Shown here: piece after piece, positions 1 through 12,702 of the stretch
Position numbering within the stretch: position 1 is the first letter of the stretch
Layout of the letters: each line of letters begins with the position of its first letter
DNA from: Phallus indusiatus
Lineage: Eukaryota; Basidiomycota; Agaricomycetes; Phallales; Phallaceae
Length of the DNA: 64,000 bases
Assembly (NCBI GenBank): GCA_027605045.1
Contig: JAQFWX010000063.1
Coordinates: forward strand, 124,001 to 188,000
Direction: 5' to 3'
Notes under the pieces: model-generated
What the model was told of the DNA's origin: nothing
Databases searched by the model: none
What the model saw: only the letters and a program-made list of their open reading frames with translations
Position numbers and translations under genes: made by a program

Positions 1-1898
1 CCTCATACGAGCCAAGTCTCCAAGTCCAAATCTTCTGCTCCCTTTGCGCAACCACACCATGGTTTGCTAATTAGTATGTGCCTACTCACTCATCAACAGA
101 TTGTCGATTTGGGGACAAGTTTAACCGTTCTTCAGATCCCCCTGCCCAACCCAGTCTCCCTTCTAACTCGATTGCGAGTAAGACCATCAATACCAAAGAC
201 ATCCAAGGCGATATCCTGTAAGTTGTGCCTGTTCAGTATGCCAAAGGACGCCGTTGCTAACATTGTTGAAAAACAGGCTCGGTATCAAAAAGGCGAAAGA
301 GACCTTCCTGTTTTTCCAAATCACCAACTCCAACTGTTTTCAAAGCAAACTTGGGAGCCAGATTCACAGCCGTGTCACGAGCGTCGCCCAGCTTCTCGCA
401 GACCCCAGTCAACAACCAACTACGGCAGTCAACATCGCCTTCACTCAGGCTGGTTTAATCACAATGGGTGTCTACGACCCACTCGGAGACCCGGCTTTCT
501 CCGCCGGCCAATTTGGTGCTGCTAGTAGTTTAGGGGATAATCCTTCTGATTGGGATCCGGCCTTTGCGCCAGGGAACCTCCATGGTGTTCTCATGGTAAT
601 GTCCAACACGACCGACAATATTAATACCGAATTGAGTGCCATTGAAACGATATTAAATGGCTGTATATCATCTGTATTACGTTTAGATGCCTCTGCCAGA
701 CCAGGCGCATACCAGGGTCATGAACGTATGTGTTTTTTCTTCTACTCGGGCAGTCTTTCATTTTCATTCATATTATTTCTCGGTAGATTTCGGATATATG
801 GACGGTATCGGCCAACCATACGTTGATGGCTTCGGAACTGCCCTCCCCGGCCAAACCACAGTTCCTCTCGGCACAATTATCACTGGAGAAAATGGTGACC
901 CCACGTTCAGACCTTCATGGGCCACCGGCGGTTCCTTCCTCGCTTTCAGAAAACTTAAACAGCTGGTTCCGGAATTCAACCAATTCCTCTGGGAGAACGC
1001 CATTCAGAAGCCTGGAATGACCCAACAGCAGGGTGCTGATTTGTTGGGTGCCAGAATGATTGGACGATGGAAGAGTGTAAGGAAGATCTTTCAAAATTTG
1101 TCGAGTAATACTTAATTTCCATATAGGGCGCACCTGTTGACCTGGCTCCTTTGGCTGACGATCCCGTGCTTGCGGCCGATCCCTCTAGGAATAACGATTT
1201 TGACTACAGTCATGATGGCTTTGATCTCGACTCAGATCAAACCCACTGTCCCTTCACTGCTCACACTCGTAAAACTAATCCTCGTGCCGATATCAACCCA
1301 GAGAACACTCTCAATCATATCATTCGATCTGGAATCCCCTATGGTCCTGAAGGTAAGTCCATGCCTTGATGAGATTTGTATTCAAGCTTGGACGCAGCGC
1401 TGATTTTGATTTTTTTTTTTTAGTGACAGATAGTGAGGCTAGCTCTAACACGACCAGTATCGACCGTGGACTTGCTTTCGGTAAGTGTCTGCATTGTATG
1501 ACTCGGACGAGGTTCTTAAAAGGCACGGGCACCATTTCAATTCAGTGTCGTATCAATCGTCCATCAACAACGGCTTCGTCTTCCAACAAGTTCAATGGTC
1601 AAACAACATCAAGTACGTATATGGTTATGTTGGCTCATTCTCAAATTCAATAACACGTACCTGACGAATCATCGGATAATTCCACAGCTTCCCCTTCGGC
1701 AAGAACATCTCGCAACCAGGTTTCGACCCCATAGTTGGCCAGAATGGCGGCCAAGACCGCTCCGTAAGCGGTTTATACCCCGGCAATGCAAACGAAGCTG
1801 TCACCCTGCCTACCAATTTCGTAATCTCTAATGGTGGAGAATATTTCTTCTCTCCTCCGATTAGCGCGCTTTCGGGAAGATTGGGTAATGGCTTTTAA
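1..1898 (+). CDS. Dye-decolorizing peroxidase (DyP), 5' end outside the window
   Basis: Haem peroxidase of the DyP superfamily, which in fungi is secreted and oxidises dyes and lignin-related aromatics with H2O2. Visible family marks, in order: DIQGDIL near the start; the distal GxxDG motif in FGYMDGIGQP (787-818), whose Asp is the catalytic acid; and CPFTAHTRKTNPR (about 1250-1289), whose His is the proximal haem ligand. The C-terminal part has INFPFGKN and ends RLGNGF-stop. Reading frame and homology are restored by introns at 218-276, 726-786, 1077-1126, 1353-1423, 1481-1545 and 1613-1687. The frame stays open to base 1 if an intron with a weak donor lies near 62-99, so the start and any signal peptide are upstream of the window. 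The 3' end faces the convergent FAD monooxygenase. The family call is firm; substrate is not inferable. Confidence 0.93.
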
Positions 1899-2178
1899 TT
1901 TCTGAGCATGTGGCTTGTTTTTTTTTTTTGATTTTAAAGGGTACGCGGGTACGAGTTACCCTATAATATCAAATTATTTGTCTTTGACTCTATTTCCTTG
2001 ATTGGGACTTTTTTTTTTGGTGTTCATTGTACGTGATTCGGACGCTTTTAGGTACTTAATAATAATATTATAATAAACTGCTTGCACGCGCTCAGACAAT
2101 TAGGGTGATAGATTCACAATATGTACCACAGTAATTGGTTGATCGATGTACGAACATTCTAGCAACAAAACAATATAC

Positions 2179-4054
2179 CTATAAATCCAAGTCATTCCAT
2201 AGTTCATTCCAGCGCTCCAGGGCGTCCTTCTGGCAATCAAACCCAAACAAAATATTCTGGAGCGTCCTGTAATACATAGGAAGAGACCGGTGAATACATG
2301 ATACTTTGATGAGTACAATTGACTCAACTTGTCGACTACTCTGTCAGGGTTTGCGCCACCTTCTTTATTGGCTTCTCGGAAACGACGATCTCTCTCGCCT
2401 GCTTCCTCATCGGATAAATGTAATTCACGACCATTTTCGGCGGCTTGAATGACACAATACTCGGCTCGCTCTTTCCTTAATTTCTAAGCGAAGAATATTT
2501 CATCAATACTCGGAAGAAATCGTAGAGATCATGGGAGATACCTGGTATACTCTTAGAGCTTTGTTTATTTCCTCTTTGGAGTGAATCTTGGATAATACTA
2601 CAGCAATAACAGCAGCATCTTCTACGGCCTGAGCTGCACCCTACCAAATCAAACCCGCCGTAAGCCTATGACTACTATGTGTGCCGTAATAGTGAATAGT
2701 ACCTGTGCAATATGAGGCAAAGTCGGATGACAGGCATCACCCAAAAGTGCCGTCTGCCCATCAACCCACGTTGGAAGAGGTTGATGAACCCTCAATTTCC
2801 ACTCGCATACCTCGTCTTCTTGGACTAGAGAAAGTAACTCGCGAACTCTGGGACAAAAATCTGAGAAAACCTGGAGCATTCTTGACTTGGAACCGCGTGT
2901 AGTCCAGGAAGCACTCGGAGCTAGTGCAAAATTTTCATCTGGATGTGCAGTTGAGATGTTGTAAACTTGGTGGGAAAGAATCGGGTACGACTACACAAGC
3001 GGTCAAAAAAAATCTGCATTGAGAAGGAAAAGAGGGTCAAGTACCATGATAAGTCGTTTCGGTCCGATCCATCTATGAGTTTCGCTGCTGTCTATCAGTG
3101 AAAGGAGGTCAGGTTTGTCTAGCAGTTGAGAACGTCGTAACATGATTCGATAAGCGGCTTGACCAGTATCTTCAACTAAAGATGTTATTTTAAGGAAATT
3201 GATTTATGCAATATACTTCATATCTGCTGAAATGAATCACCTTCATCTCTTATATTTAATCTCGCCAACATTAAAGCACGCGTCGGACTTTTGACACCAT
3301 CGGCGGCAACTATAATATCTCCATGAATCCAGTCTCCCTCGTTTTCTTTGTCTTGAGTAGGTCGTATGCGAATGCGTGTTTTATCCAAATCAACGCCAGT
3401 AATCGTCGTTCCCAGGCGAAACCGTATAGAACTTGAGTTTTGACAACCATGTATGAGTGCATTTTGGAGCGTGGACCTATGTGCGACCTGTAAAAAAGGA
3501 CCGAGATGAGCAGGTAACCCCTAGGTAAAAAGTAAACCAGAAATTTATTAACCATGGGTGGGTAGCCAAATTCTCCAGCAGCGTATTTGTAACTGACGGT
3601 CGATAGAACTTCGTCAGTCTTCGCTTCTAGTCAACAACTGGCACTCAGTATTCTGACGCCGAATTCGTCAAGAAATGGAATTACTATAAATGTTTGCGCT
3701 CGTCAGCTGCACCGCGTCTTCTTTGAGGAAGTCCAAAACACCGAAATGATCAAGTAACCGTGCGAGGTTTGGCGTGATATTAATTCCTGCCCCGACCTCC
3801 GCCAGTTCTGGTGCAGACTCAAACACGGTTATATGTTTGAAACCACGCAAAGACAAAGCCAGAGCGGTCGACAAGCCTCCCATTCCTCCTCCTATTATCA
3901 AAATCTTCACATCGGACAAAACAGGCTGTGCGAAGCTGTTGTCATTCGTCTGGAGCACAGATTTGTCGACATCAGGCTGTATGGATTGTCCATCCGCGGA
4001 TGGCAGCAAGCTCGAGACCGCCAGGAGCGATGGGGGTGCTGTCATAGTTGACAC
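2179..4054 (-). CDS. FAD-dependent monooxygenase, salicylate hydroxylase-like
   Basis: Group A flavoprotein aromatic hydroxylase, using NAD(P)H, O2 and FAD. The first exon (4054 downward) has a short low-complexity N-terminus, then VKILIIGGGMGGLSTALAL, the beta-alpha-beta FAD motif GxGxxG, followed by the acidic VFE and GAGINITPN typical of this group. Further exons give GDIIVAADGVKSPTR (about 3270-3320; the DG motif that contacts FAD and NADPH) and GQTALLGDACHPTLPHIAQ (about 2705-2760; the GD motif binding the FAD ribityl chain). The C-terminus is rich in Trp (ERWNELWNDLDL-stop, 2179). Several introns of about 50-60 nt are needed, for example after HIAQ at 2703. There is no signal peptide, so it is probably cytosolic. 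It could degrade monoaromatics released by the neighbouring peroxidase, but that link is inference; it could equally serve secondary metabolism. Confidence 0.88.
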
Positions 4055-4472
4055 TTGGTAAGAATATATTGGTGGCTAGCTGATGCGTAATTAATTAGGC
4101 AAGCCAGTTTTGGACGAAGTTCTGCCAATCATGGGAATTGCGGGACGGAACTTGTAATCAATCTTAGGGCCTTCAATGAGTCTGCATCGACCTCATGTGG
4201 AACAAACTGTTTTTATATTCAAAAAGATATACTATGCAAGTTTTGGATCTAACTTTACCTTGGGTTATATATGTTGGATGCTATGATATAAGTGGACAAA
4301 GACTGAGGTAGACCGTGACTCAATGTGACCCCAACCGGGATTACCCGCTCCATGTTCATACCTTAACTCACATTTCAAACTCAGCTCTATTCCTATTCTC
4401 CTGCTTCCATGATCAACGCCAAATACCAAATACAAATCTCAATCAGCTTCCAATTATTTATGCTTGCCTAAA
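4055..4472. other. Divergent intergenic region
   Basis: About 420 bp between two divergently transcribed genes, so it must hold both promoters. A CT-rich stretch (about 4370-4450) precedes the + strand start. I see no clear TATA box or RNA gene. Confidence 0.4.
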
Positions 4473-6763
4473 ATGCCTGGATCAATTGAGAGCCAAAACT
4501 TATCTCCAAGTGCAGGTTATCGATTTCGCAATGCTGGTTCTGACACGGGCTCTGTTTGCGCTTCTGGCTCTATCTGTTCGAATATCATAACGGGGGAGGA
4601 AGAAATACCTGTCGATGAGATCAGAAGTGACTTGCGTTTAGACGAAGAGAATGACGTCCCGGAATGTGAGTGTATGCTTGATCCTCTATGCAGAAAGTGC
4701 GTGGTTTGCCAGTATACAAAATCACAGCGGTGGTGTCCTTCTCGACGCGTGAACACAACCAAACTCTTCCCCAAGGTTGTTCTATTCATTCAAGTATCCT
4801 ATTTAAAATCAATTTTTTGATGTGTTTTCTTCTCTTTAGTAACAATAACACCGTCTCAGTTACCAAGGAGCGGTCAGTTCTTCATGGATTCATTGAATTA
4901 TTGAGAGACTGACTCGTTTTCCCGAAGCAGATCCTGGCACACCTATCGACCTGTCATACCTACAATGTAAATGCACCTCAAAATACATGCATGAAACTAA
5001 AGCACTCCCTTAGCATGTGGCCCGAGCAGTGTGCCTTTTCCTTCGAAGAATAACACTGAACCACGTGAGGACACTTATTTGACATTGAATATGCTCCTAA
5101 TACATGTATTAGAATCAACATCTTCCTCCGTTCCTAGTGAACGTGATAAACTAGCAGAGCTTCCTACCAGCAATACGTTCATGGGCCAGAGGGTTTTTTC
5201 CGCGAGTCGGAAGATTAACGCCGATACTTCAAGCTTGCACACTCACGAGTCATTCACTTCCTCACTAAACCCTCTAAAGTTCCGGGCTGCTGAATCAGAA
5301 AACTCACTTAATGCTCATAAGTCGCGCGAGCGTCTTCCGAAGCGAATGTCTTTCGACAACGACCGACTTTCTATCTCTTCTTCTGTTCAAAATATGAGAA
5401 ATGGTAAGCAGACCTGACCAAAGAAATCACCTAATATCACATTTGCTAACTATAGCCCGTGCTGAAGAAACGGTTGCTACTGCTAGTGCCAGAGTCAAAC
5501 CAGGACCTCGAGCTAGATCACCTTCTCCTCTACATTTTCTCTTTCCCAAGTCTCACCATAAATTTGAACCGTTTCTTCCTATTGACCCTTATAAATTTAA
5601 TATCTGTAAAGCTGCTAATTTCGGAAATCTCGGTGATCTCTTCTCACAGGTACTGCGGCAATCCTACAGACATCTCCTCCTTCGTCTTCCATCCATATAC
5701 TTCAGCCGCGTGACCCGGGTCTTTACTGCCGCAGAACTAAGCCGACCAGAAGTGGAGCGCATGATTGAAGGTAGAAATCAGGATCGGTTTAGGTGGCCTG
5801 CAGACCATGAATGGGTAGATCCGATCGTTAGTCCCGCAATGATAAGGTTCAAGGAAAGCTGGGAATGTTTCATTGAGAGTGTCCTGAAAGAGTGGAAGAC
5901 GTTGAACGTTGTTAGTGCTTTGCTGCTGACGTACGTAACAATGATTTTTCTACACCAATTAAGCTCATTTTGTGGTTTTTCGCAGTGCTGTTTTGGCCAT
6001 TCTTCAAATCGAGGGCGCCTCAAAATCACTCATCATTCGAAGCTTTGCGTCCCTTTCTCTTATCTGCGGTCTCATGAGTCTTATCTACGGCTGTGTTTAC
6101 ATCTTACGGTTCGCTACGATGAAGAGTATGTATAAGGCATTCATATGGGCAGAGGTGATACATGAAATGTGTGCTTATAAAACAAGCGTTCCTAATAACC
6201 ATTAGGAAACACAGCAAGTAACGTCCTTAGTATGGAATATCTGGGTTCTTTTGTCTCTGCCTGCGGTCTGGATAGCTTGGTCCATGCTCTTTTTCTGTAT
6301 ATCCATTCTAGCCTTTGTTTGGGAAGAACCGAGTTCAACGTCGGACGACATGGACACCGCCGATACTTTGATACATAGAACCAGGAAACCCCGTTTTCCG
6401 TCGACAAGGGCGGCTGATATCACGGCGAAGGTGCTGGTCTCACTTGTTTTTGCGCTAGGGCTGTTTTATTTCATACTTGTCGTGAGGACATTTCGGAGTT
6501 GGAGGGATACGGACATTTCTCAAGCCACGAGGAATAGCATGGAGATTGGAAGATGGACGACAAAGTCGCCTAGCCCCGGAAGAGAGGTTGCGAATGCCCT
6601 CAAGCAAGGAAAAGAAGGTAATGTAAATACTACAATGGACAGACAGATTCGTCAGGCAGAGCCTCCGGAAGGAAAAGGACTTCAAGCTGCTAAAGGGGTG
6701 GAACAAAACAAGTCACGTAGAACTCGTTCAGTAGGATCAACAGATGTTTTTCAATTTCCATGA
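4473..6763 (+). CDS. Uncharacterised multi-pass membrane protein
   Basis: I do not recognise a named family. The N-terminal half is polar and acidic with a Cys-rich patch (ECECMLDPLCRKCVVC, about 4665-4710), then a long Ser-rich linker (about 5031-5400). The C-terminal half has four hydrophobic segments: VVSALLLT joined to AVLAILQI across an intron (about 5908-6015); LSLICGLMSLIYGCVYIL (about 6052-6106); a Trp-rich helix pair VWNIWVLLSLPAVWIAWSM (about 6232-6335); and VLVSLVFALGLFYFILVV (about 6430-6484). A basic tail follows, ending at 6763. Introns fit at 5404-5455 (gtaagc to tatag), 5932-5985 and 6156-6207. The first two introns, near 4774-4840 and 4872-4930, have weaker donors. The start at 4473 is the first ATG of the open frame; nothing here gives a function. 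Confidence 0.7.
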
Positions 6764-7494
6764 TTGTATGAATTACGACAGCTTTTATAACGCGTCGGTG
6801 CCAGACGCGATGAATAAAGAGTTTATTTGACTAATTTGCCAGACTGTCTCAATACCGTATTAGCCTTCGTATCAACAAGCTTGAAGTGACCTCATAATAT
6901 GGCTGCGTCGTCACGAAAAATATCATTCTGCCTTGCTTCAACGGTTATTATTTCGTCCCCGGCTGAATCAAACGCGTATTTCAGCGGAAAGCTTCTGAAG
7001 ATGGCCATCTCACTGCCATGCTATTAGTGAGGGACCGTGAGGTAATCAGTCGATTCGCAGCTGTGAACTGAGTCGAGTGACGCAAGGAGGTTTCGAATGC
7101 TAACAATACTAGTGACTATCATGAGCGCGTTAAGTCGTGGTGTTTGGAGAAGATTCAATCGCTGAAGACATGTGCATGAACGCGCGGAAACACGGATTCG
7201 GAGGACTAGAGCTCGTGCAAGATCAAAGGATGTTTACGTCGTTGGAGGCATAATATAAAGTATATATATTTCAGCGTATTCAAGAAGCCTAGTGTGCAAG
7301 TAAAGAATATTGATGGTATTGGATGTATTCCGATAGACTAAACGTCCGAGCCGTCGTTTCGGAGTAAGGAGTGATTATAGATCAGTATCTGAGAGTTACG
7401 TGTCATGAAGTGGGATATGAAGTCGCCATTCCAAGATGGCTCTTGACTCGCTGACAGACTGCCAGGATTGTCCGCTACGTCGACGTCGTCATTA

Positions 7495-7670
7495 CCGTTT
7501 CTGCTGTCCTGTTGGCCTCCTCGTTGTTCATTATTCTCTTCTTGCTTGCCTTCTTCTTCCCCTTCTACTTCCTCGCTTTCGTCCTTTTCATCTTGATCTT
7601 GGTCTTCTTCTTCATCCTCATCACATCATCCTCTCCGTCCTCTTCTTGATCGTCGTCGTCGCTGAAGTTT
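7495..7670. repeat. Pyrimidine-rich low-complexity tract
   Basis: Dense TTC, CTT, CTC and GTC triplets run through this stretch. Read on the minus strand they would give Asp/Glu/Lys-rich peptide, but all three frames are interrupted on a larger scale. It may be a simple-sequence expansion or the decayed acidic tail of an old gene. Confidence 0.45.
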
Positions 7671-8104
7671 GTCCCGAGCTCGCTGAGAGACCCACTCTGT
7701 TCATCAAGCGTTTGATCCGATCCGTGCATTATTCAACGATGGGTCATAGGGTGAGGGCCTGTCATACATTCCCCCCTCAGCCGTCGTCAGAATAGGCCCA
7801 AGATCTTCCCGGAAAACTAGCTCAAGTTTGTTTGCCCAAACGACCTGAACCTCCACCACCACCACCTAAACACGAAGAGAAAGAGACGAAAGCTAAAGGG
7901 AGTCAGCGGCTCGTCGTCCCCTTCACCGTCGAAATATCCACGTCTATCATCGACAATTGTCTCTACTTCTTCATCCTCGTCATCGCCACCATGATCCCGA
8001 TACTCTCGCTGATCCAGTGACAGTCGAAAAAGAGATAGTGTCGAGACTCAACCACACGCCGGGATACAAATGATCTTCGTCCAAATATATGAAGGTACAT
8101 ACTA

Positions 8105-8422
8105 ATGTATGCAACGATAATTCCTTTCTCAGTGTCGTACATATATTATGCCAAACACCATAAACCATGGTGGAAGATCCCTTGTAGGTGTAAAACCTGC
8201 CAGTTTAAATGCGTCTTCAGACCCAGTTCGATTGATAATGCCGAAGAGCACGCAAACACATCTGGCCATAAAGCGCGTCGGGAAGTTCGAAGACAAACGT
8301 CAGGCGTCACTGGATGCGTTTTAATGAGAACGGTTTGGATGGAGTGCAACATGAGCGAGAAGTCAATGAGTCGAGATTTGTTGGAGAGCGTAGAGGGAAA
8401 GCACGATTCGGTATCGCTATGA
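8105..8422 (+). pseudogene. Possible zinc-finger fragment
   Basis: One + strand frame contains CKTCQF, then EEHANTSGHKARRE: Cys-x2-Cys and His-x5-His pairs separated by a long spacer and followed by basic residues. That resembles a degenerate C2H2 finger like those of the gene at 10.7-11.8 kb. No flanking exons could be joined and the frame ends at 8422. I treat it as a weak remnant; chance is a fair alternative. Confidence 0.2.
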
Positions 8423-10656
8423 TCGGAATTAGTTGTGTAACTTGAAATATAGCCAAAAGACCTCACCTCAGGCCGTTTCGACCGAAAAGGGCTGGATATG
8501 GCCATCTTCAATCTTGGTCTCGGTGTCATGATATAAATATTGGAAGGCATTTTTGCGACGTCCTGAACAATGACTGGCATTTGAATGTACTTGGTGCCAA
8601 GGCATAACAATTCAAGTTGACCTAAGGTGCGTCATACATAAACGAGTCCGTGGATGGGTGACCAAATATTAGGACGGGAAATATTTTTCAATACAAAGAA
8701 TTCTTGGTCATTGTCCTTAATCTCGTGGGTATGTCCAACCGAGTCGTGTGCTTTGTTTTTTCTCATTCGTTGCATTGGTAAGCATGCTTTGGAGTTTGTG
8801 CGACGGGAGATGGAGGAGGAAAGCCATTGACGATCATGCAATTGTACGTTCTGTATAGCTCATGCATCACGTTGTCTATGTTTTTTTGGGATTTTGGAGA
8901 CGTTGGGGGAACACAATCGGGACGAATCCATTTCAATGCTTCATCCGTGGGGCTCGATTTGATTACACGAATCACGCGCACGTATCAATCGTTTCTCTTT
9001 GAAATATCTACAAAATGAAATGTTAAATCGCGTGAAGTAATCTAGAGCATTAAGATATCATACCCTGGTCATGAAACCCACCGGGCTAACCACCAAACAA
9101 GAAAATAAGAGTATTGTCTTGCTACATTCGACGTCACTCTCACAGTGGCGTATCACCGAAAAATAAAGGGTAGATATGTGTAGTATCTCCTGAGGATATA
9201 ATGAGCTGAGGGGTCATATGCAAATACTTTGGGATCATGAAAGTGCCAAACCTCGTCTCCACCAGCCCCACCATCGTCCAAGACATATGGGATTGAACGT
9301 TTTTATTCGAGAAATAAATGAGAAAAAGAGTCCCACGAATCCAAAAGAACAAAGGAAAGTACTTTAGTACTCCCAGAAAGTCTATCGTCAGATGTGACGT
9401 GAGTCTATTAGAACAACTTTTGTCAATGTAAGATTCTGAATATTTTATACGCCTTACGATCTCTGGAAGCCATGAGCGTTATCCAGGGGTTGTGTCTTTG
9501 ACGTATAGTCCCTTCTTGTTGGGTTTGCTTCTACCTCCCGATAGTTCATCTTCTCCTCAACCGGGAAAACAGCGTAATTAAAGTTTCCACGCGATCTGGG
9601 TTCTTCAATCAAAAGGAACAATTATTCTTGGGTACATTGAGTATTAATCAGTAACTTACTTTTAATTCATATAAGGATCCGGGAAAAGACAAATGCGTGG
9701 TCGAATACCGGGTTGTGACGGGTTAATTCTAAGTTAGCTAACCTCCAAGTTCTAACTTCCGAGTTTGTCACGCGTGAATGTTCATTGTTGAATAGAGGTG
9801 CGTTCAACGTGAACGACATTGTTCCTGTAAAGCCTACTCCTTTACTTCGATATTCACAGTCTTCAATTGATATGAGATTAGCTTTGAACTTAACAGCAAT
9901 TACATGGCTAACAACATGATTAACAACTTCAAATTGAAGGCAGGCCGCAGCTATCCTCAACGGTCAAGAAGTTCGCTAATTCTGCCTTCAATCTCACATT
10001 TTATTTGGAAAGTTTGCGAATGGAACTGTCTTCAGGTTGGACAATGAAAAGAGATGCAAAAAAGGTTCTAAACTTGTGGGGACTCCAAGGTCTTCAGGCG
10101 ATCCTGCTAACTTGAAGCTCGCCGTTATCTCAAGTACTAGTCTCTGTCAAAAGAAACTAACGATTATTATAGTTGAATGTTCTAAATATATAATTCTATA
10201 AATCAGAAAGAAACGCGTCTCAAGACAATGATCAGACCTTGTTCTTTTCCTTCTGCTCGAGAACAAACTTGAAACCTCTAGAGCGTGAGTCATGTCAACT
10301 ATCACACCAATTATGTTCATTCTTTTTGTACGTTCATTTAAAATACATATACGTCCTAATACGGTAGTTCTGGTTTAATCATGGCATCGAGTATTAACAG
10401 AAAGATGATCAAACCAATATCAACAACAACGGAAATGAAAATGGAGATGGATTTCATTTCGTGTTTGACGCGCTGAGAGCGGTAAAGTTTGATCATTGAC
10501 AAGGCTGATCCTCCAACTGTTCACCGAATTACACGATCGCTCAGCCTTGTCACTGACCCGACGTTCCGCTTCTACCAATACCAGGAGGGCCGTTTAGCGA
10601 CTATTATACAGAACCTTCCAGAAACTTCAAGCGACCATAGAAGACAAAACCCATAA

Positions 10657-11848
10657 TCAATCACATATTTTCGATAGGTGTCTTGTGAGGGCATCTTTTC
10701 GACTAAACTTCACTTTGCAACGAGAACATTCGAAGCGGACAGGTTTCAGACCACAAGCCTTTCTGTGCTTGGTGCTCTTATTGTGCCGGCTCAGGTCGCC
10801 GAGTCTGTTTATTGTGCACTTGCACACCTCGCATGGGTATCTGAATGCTCCGTCCTCGCATTCAATAGCTTGCGGTTGTCGATGCTTTTGGGATGAGCTG
10901 GGTTTGGAAGGTCTCCGAGGCGTGGTGAACTTGAAAACGAGTGGTAGGTTCAGCTTGGGAGGAGGTATAGAGGCCGGTCTATTGATAGGCTGCTTGGCTT
11001 CCGCTCTCGAAATATCAGGTTCAGGATGAAGATTCGGTGCAATGGATGTTGAATCACTTGGGTTATCATTGAATGAGGATGCCGAAGTGTGTGAAGATTC
11101 AGAGGGGGCCGATGTGACAGTGGGGCTCAAGTCTCCTTCGGTGGGATCGTTCAGAGCGATTGAAGTATAGGATTCTGGGTCTTCGACAGTGCTCAGCATC
11201 TCAGTATGATCATGCATGTAGTGAATTACGACCGCTTCAGGCGATTCACTAGAAAAAGAGCACCGGCTGCATTTGACCTCGCCAACCCCATATGTAGCTT
11301 GATTCGCAAGTTTGACCATATGCACCCGAGAAGTCATGTGATTTTCAAGCTGATGGGTAGTGGTAAATACCCTATTGCAGATCGTACATATATAGCCCTC
11401 GATGGAGTCGGTGAAGATCCAAGGAGCAGGAGGCAGTGGAGGCATAGCGGGATGGTCAACTTGAATGTCTAGATCTGAATCAGCGGGCTGAGTGGGAGGA
11501 GCGCCTTTAGGTGATGAAACCATTTCAGCGGTATTGAGAGGAGTTTTAGGCATGATGGATGTAGATCCACCCTCTTCATTCCCATGTTCTCCAATGATAT
11601 TGGAGTAAGGTGGATGGCATACATTTTTTGGGGAGGCAGTCAAGTTAAGAGAAGACTAAACAGTGAAAAGGAATAAACCAAAAGGTCAGATTTTATGAAA
11701 ATTAACTTACTGATTCCCATATTCGATAATAATTATGTGGACGAGAAAGTGGTGATCGGTGATGGAGATCGTCTGGATTGGACGACTCGGGTGAAAGATC
11801 GTGAATAATGAATTTCAAGGACATGGGATCTTTGGTAGGTGATGACAT
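10657..11848 (-). CDS. C2H2 zinc-finger protein
   Basis: Two exons, 11711-11848 and 10657-11655, joined in phase 0 across a 55-nt GT-AG intron. The start at 11848 (MSSPTKDPMSLKFI) is the last ATG giving a compact N-terminus. About 378 residues. The middle has a finger CTICNRVFTTTHQLENH followed after the spacer by a second CSRCSF..HYMHDH (about 11195-11395). A Ser/Pro-rich linker follows, then two C-terminal fingers: CEVCKCTINRLGDLSRH and CSRCKVKFSRKDALTRH, ending in CD-stop. This arrangement is typical of fungal DNA-binding regulators that act in the nucleus. Target genes cannot be inferred. It is divergent from RNA14 with about 850 bp between the starts. Confidence 0.85.
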
Positions 11849-12702
11849 GGGATTGAACGATATAGCAAAGTGAAAAAATTCTCTGAGTTCCAAGAGAAAA
11901 CAAAGAGGATGGCGGGACTGGAAAAAAGTTATCGATCTCTATATATATGTAAAAAAGTTGGGCGAGGAAGCAGTAGAACGGAGAGCAAACGCCACCACAA
12001 ATTCAAATATAATGAGATGATGAGATTCAAGTTTATATACAGTCTGTCAGTTAGCCGACTTGAAAAATCACCATAAACTTGAGCAGGTGGCAAAAACACG
12101 CCCAGACTCGGTCATGTCCCAAAAACCGAGACCGCGGGTACAGAACAACGCCACAACACGCACAAACGCGACGATGAGCGTGCGAAGAATATTAACCATA
12201 CATAAAAGTCTTAGTAAATTAATTGTAATTTATTGATATGTACCATTCACGAAATGAATATGTGCAAAGAGGTGCAAGGAGCGGCAGAAGCTACCTTGAC
12301 TTTCAAGCCGGCAAAAAAATCAAGCGACGAGATCTATCGAAATTGTTTGAAAGGATAATCAATGATCCTGAGTATAAGTGGCAGGCTTGTGAATAATAAT
12401 TTGGGAGGATCCGGACGAGGATTGGACGAGCCTCGAGGATGTGCATTATGCAGCCACAAGTGTTTAACTTCGCCAACTACGGGACATCAAAATCCCCGTT
12501 ATCATTATTAGGTCTAGAACATCTTTGTACAATCGATACTCAGAAGAACGAGACCATTGGCAGTGCGGGAACGTTAACCGCTCCAGAATCCAAATCCGGA
12601 AGCTCTTCGGGTGTTCAAACTCCGCCTCAAATTTGTGCAGTTCCTTGAAGCAGCTACGTTTTGCGTCTCAATCCTTTTTTCCTTGCCACCGCCATATGAA
12701 GG
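11849..12702. other. Divergent intergenic region between the zinc-finger gene and RNA14
   Basis: It should contain the two promoters and 5' UTRs. A run of TATA-like AT-rich sequence lies at 11940-11952 on the zinc-finger side. No RNA gene or repeat was recognised. Confidence 0.4.

Larger units (their letters stand above)
6764..10656. other. 3.9-kb region without a supportable gene
   Basis: The open frames here are short, lack intron-joinable homology and overlap on both strands. Two local features are listed separately: a pyrimidine-rich tract at about 7495-7670 and a possible zinc-finger remnant at about 8105-8300. The rest (8600-10656) is AT-rich sequence in which I see nothing. Confidence 0.4.

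Noticed and set aside
7436..7795. 119-codon + frame with hydrophobic, Leu-rich translation
   Set aside because: It is the product of the pyrimidine-rich low-complexity tract; composition alone explains it and there is no continuation.
8146..8610. 154-codon - strand frame
   Set aside because: No domain or start context; it overlaps the weak zinc-finger-like frame on the other strand, and neither has splice partners.
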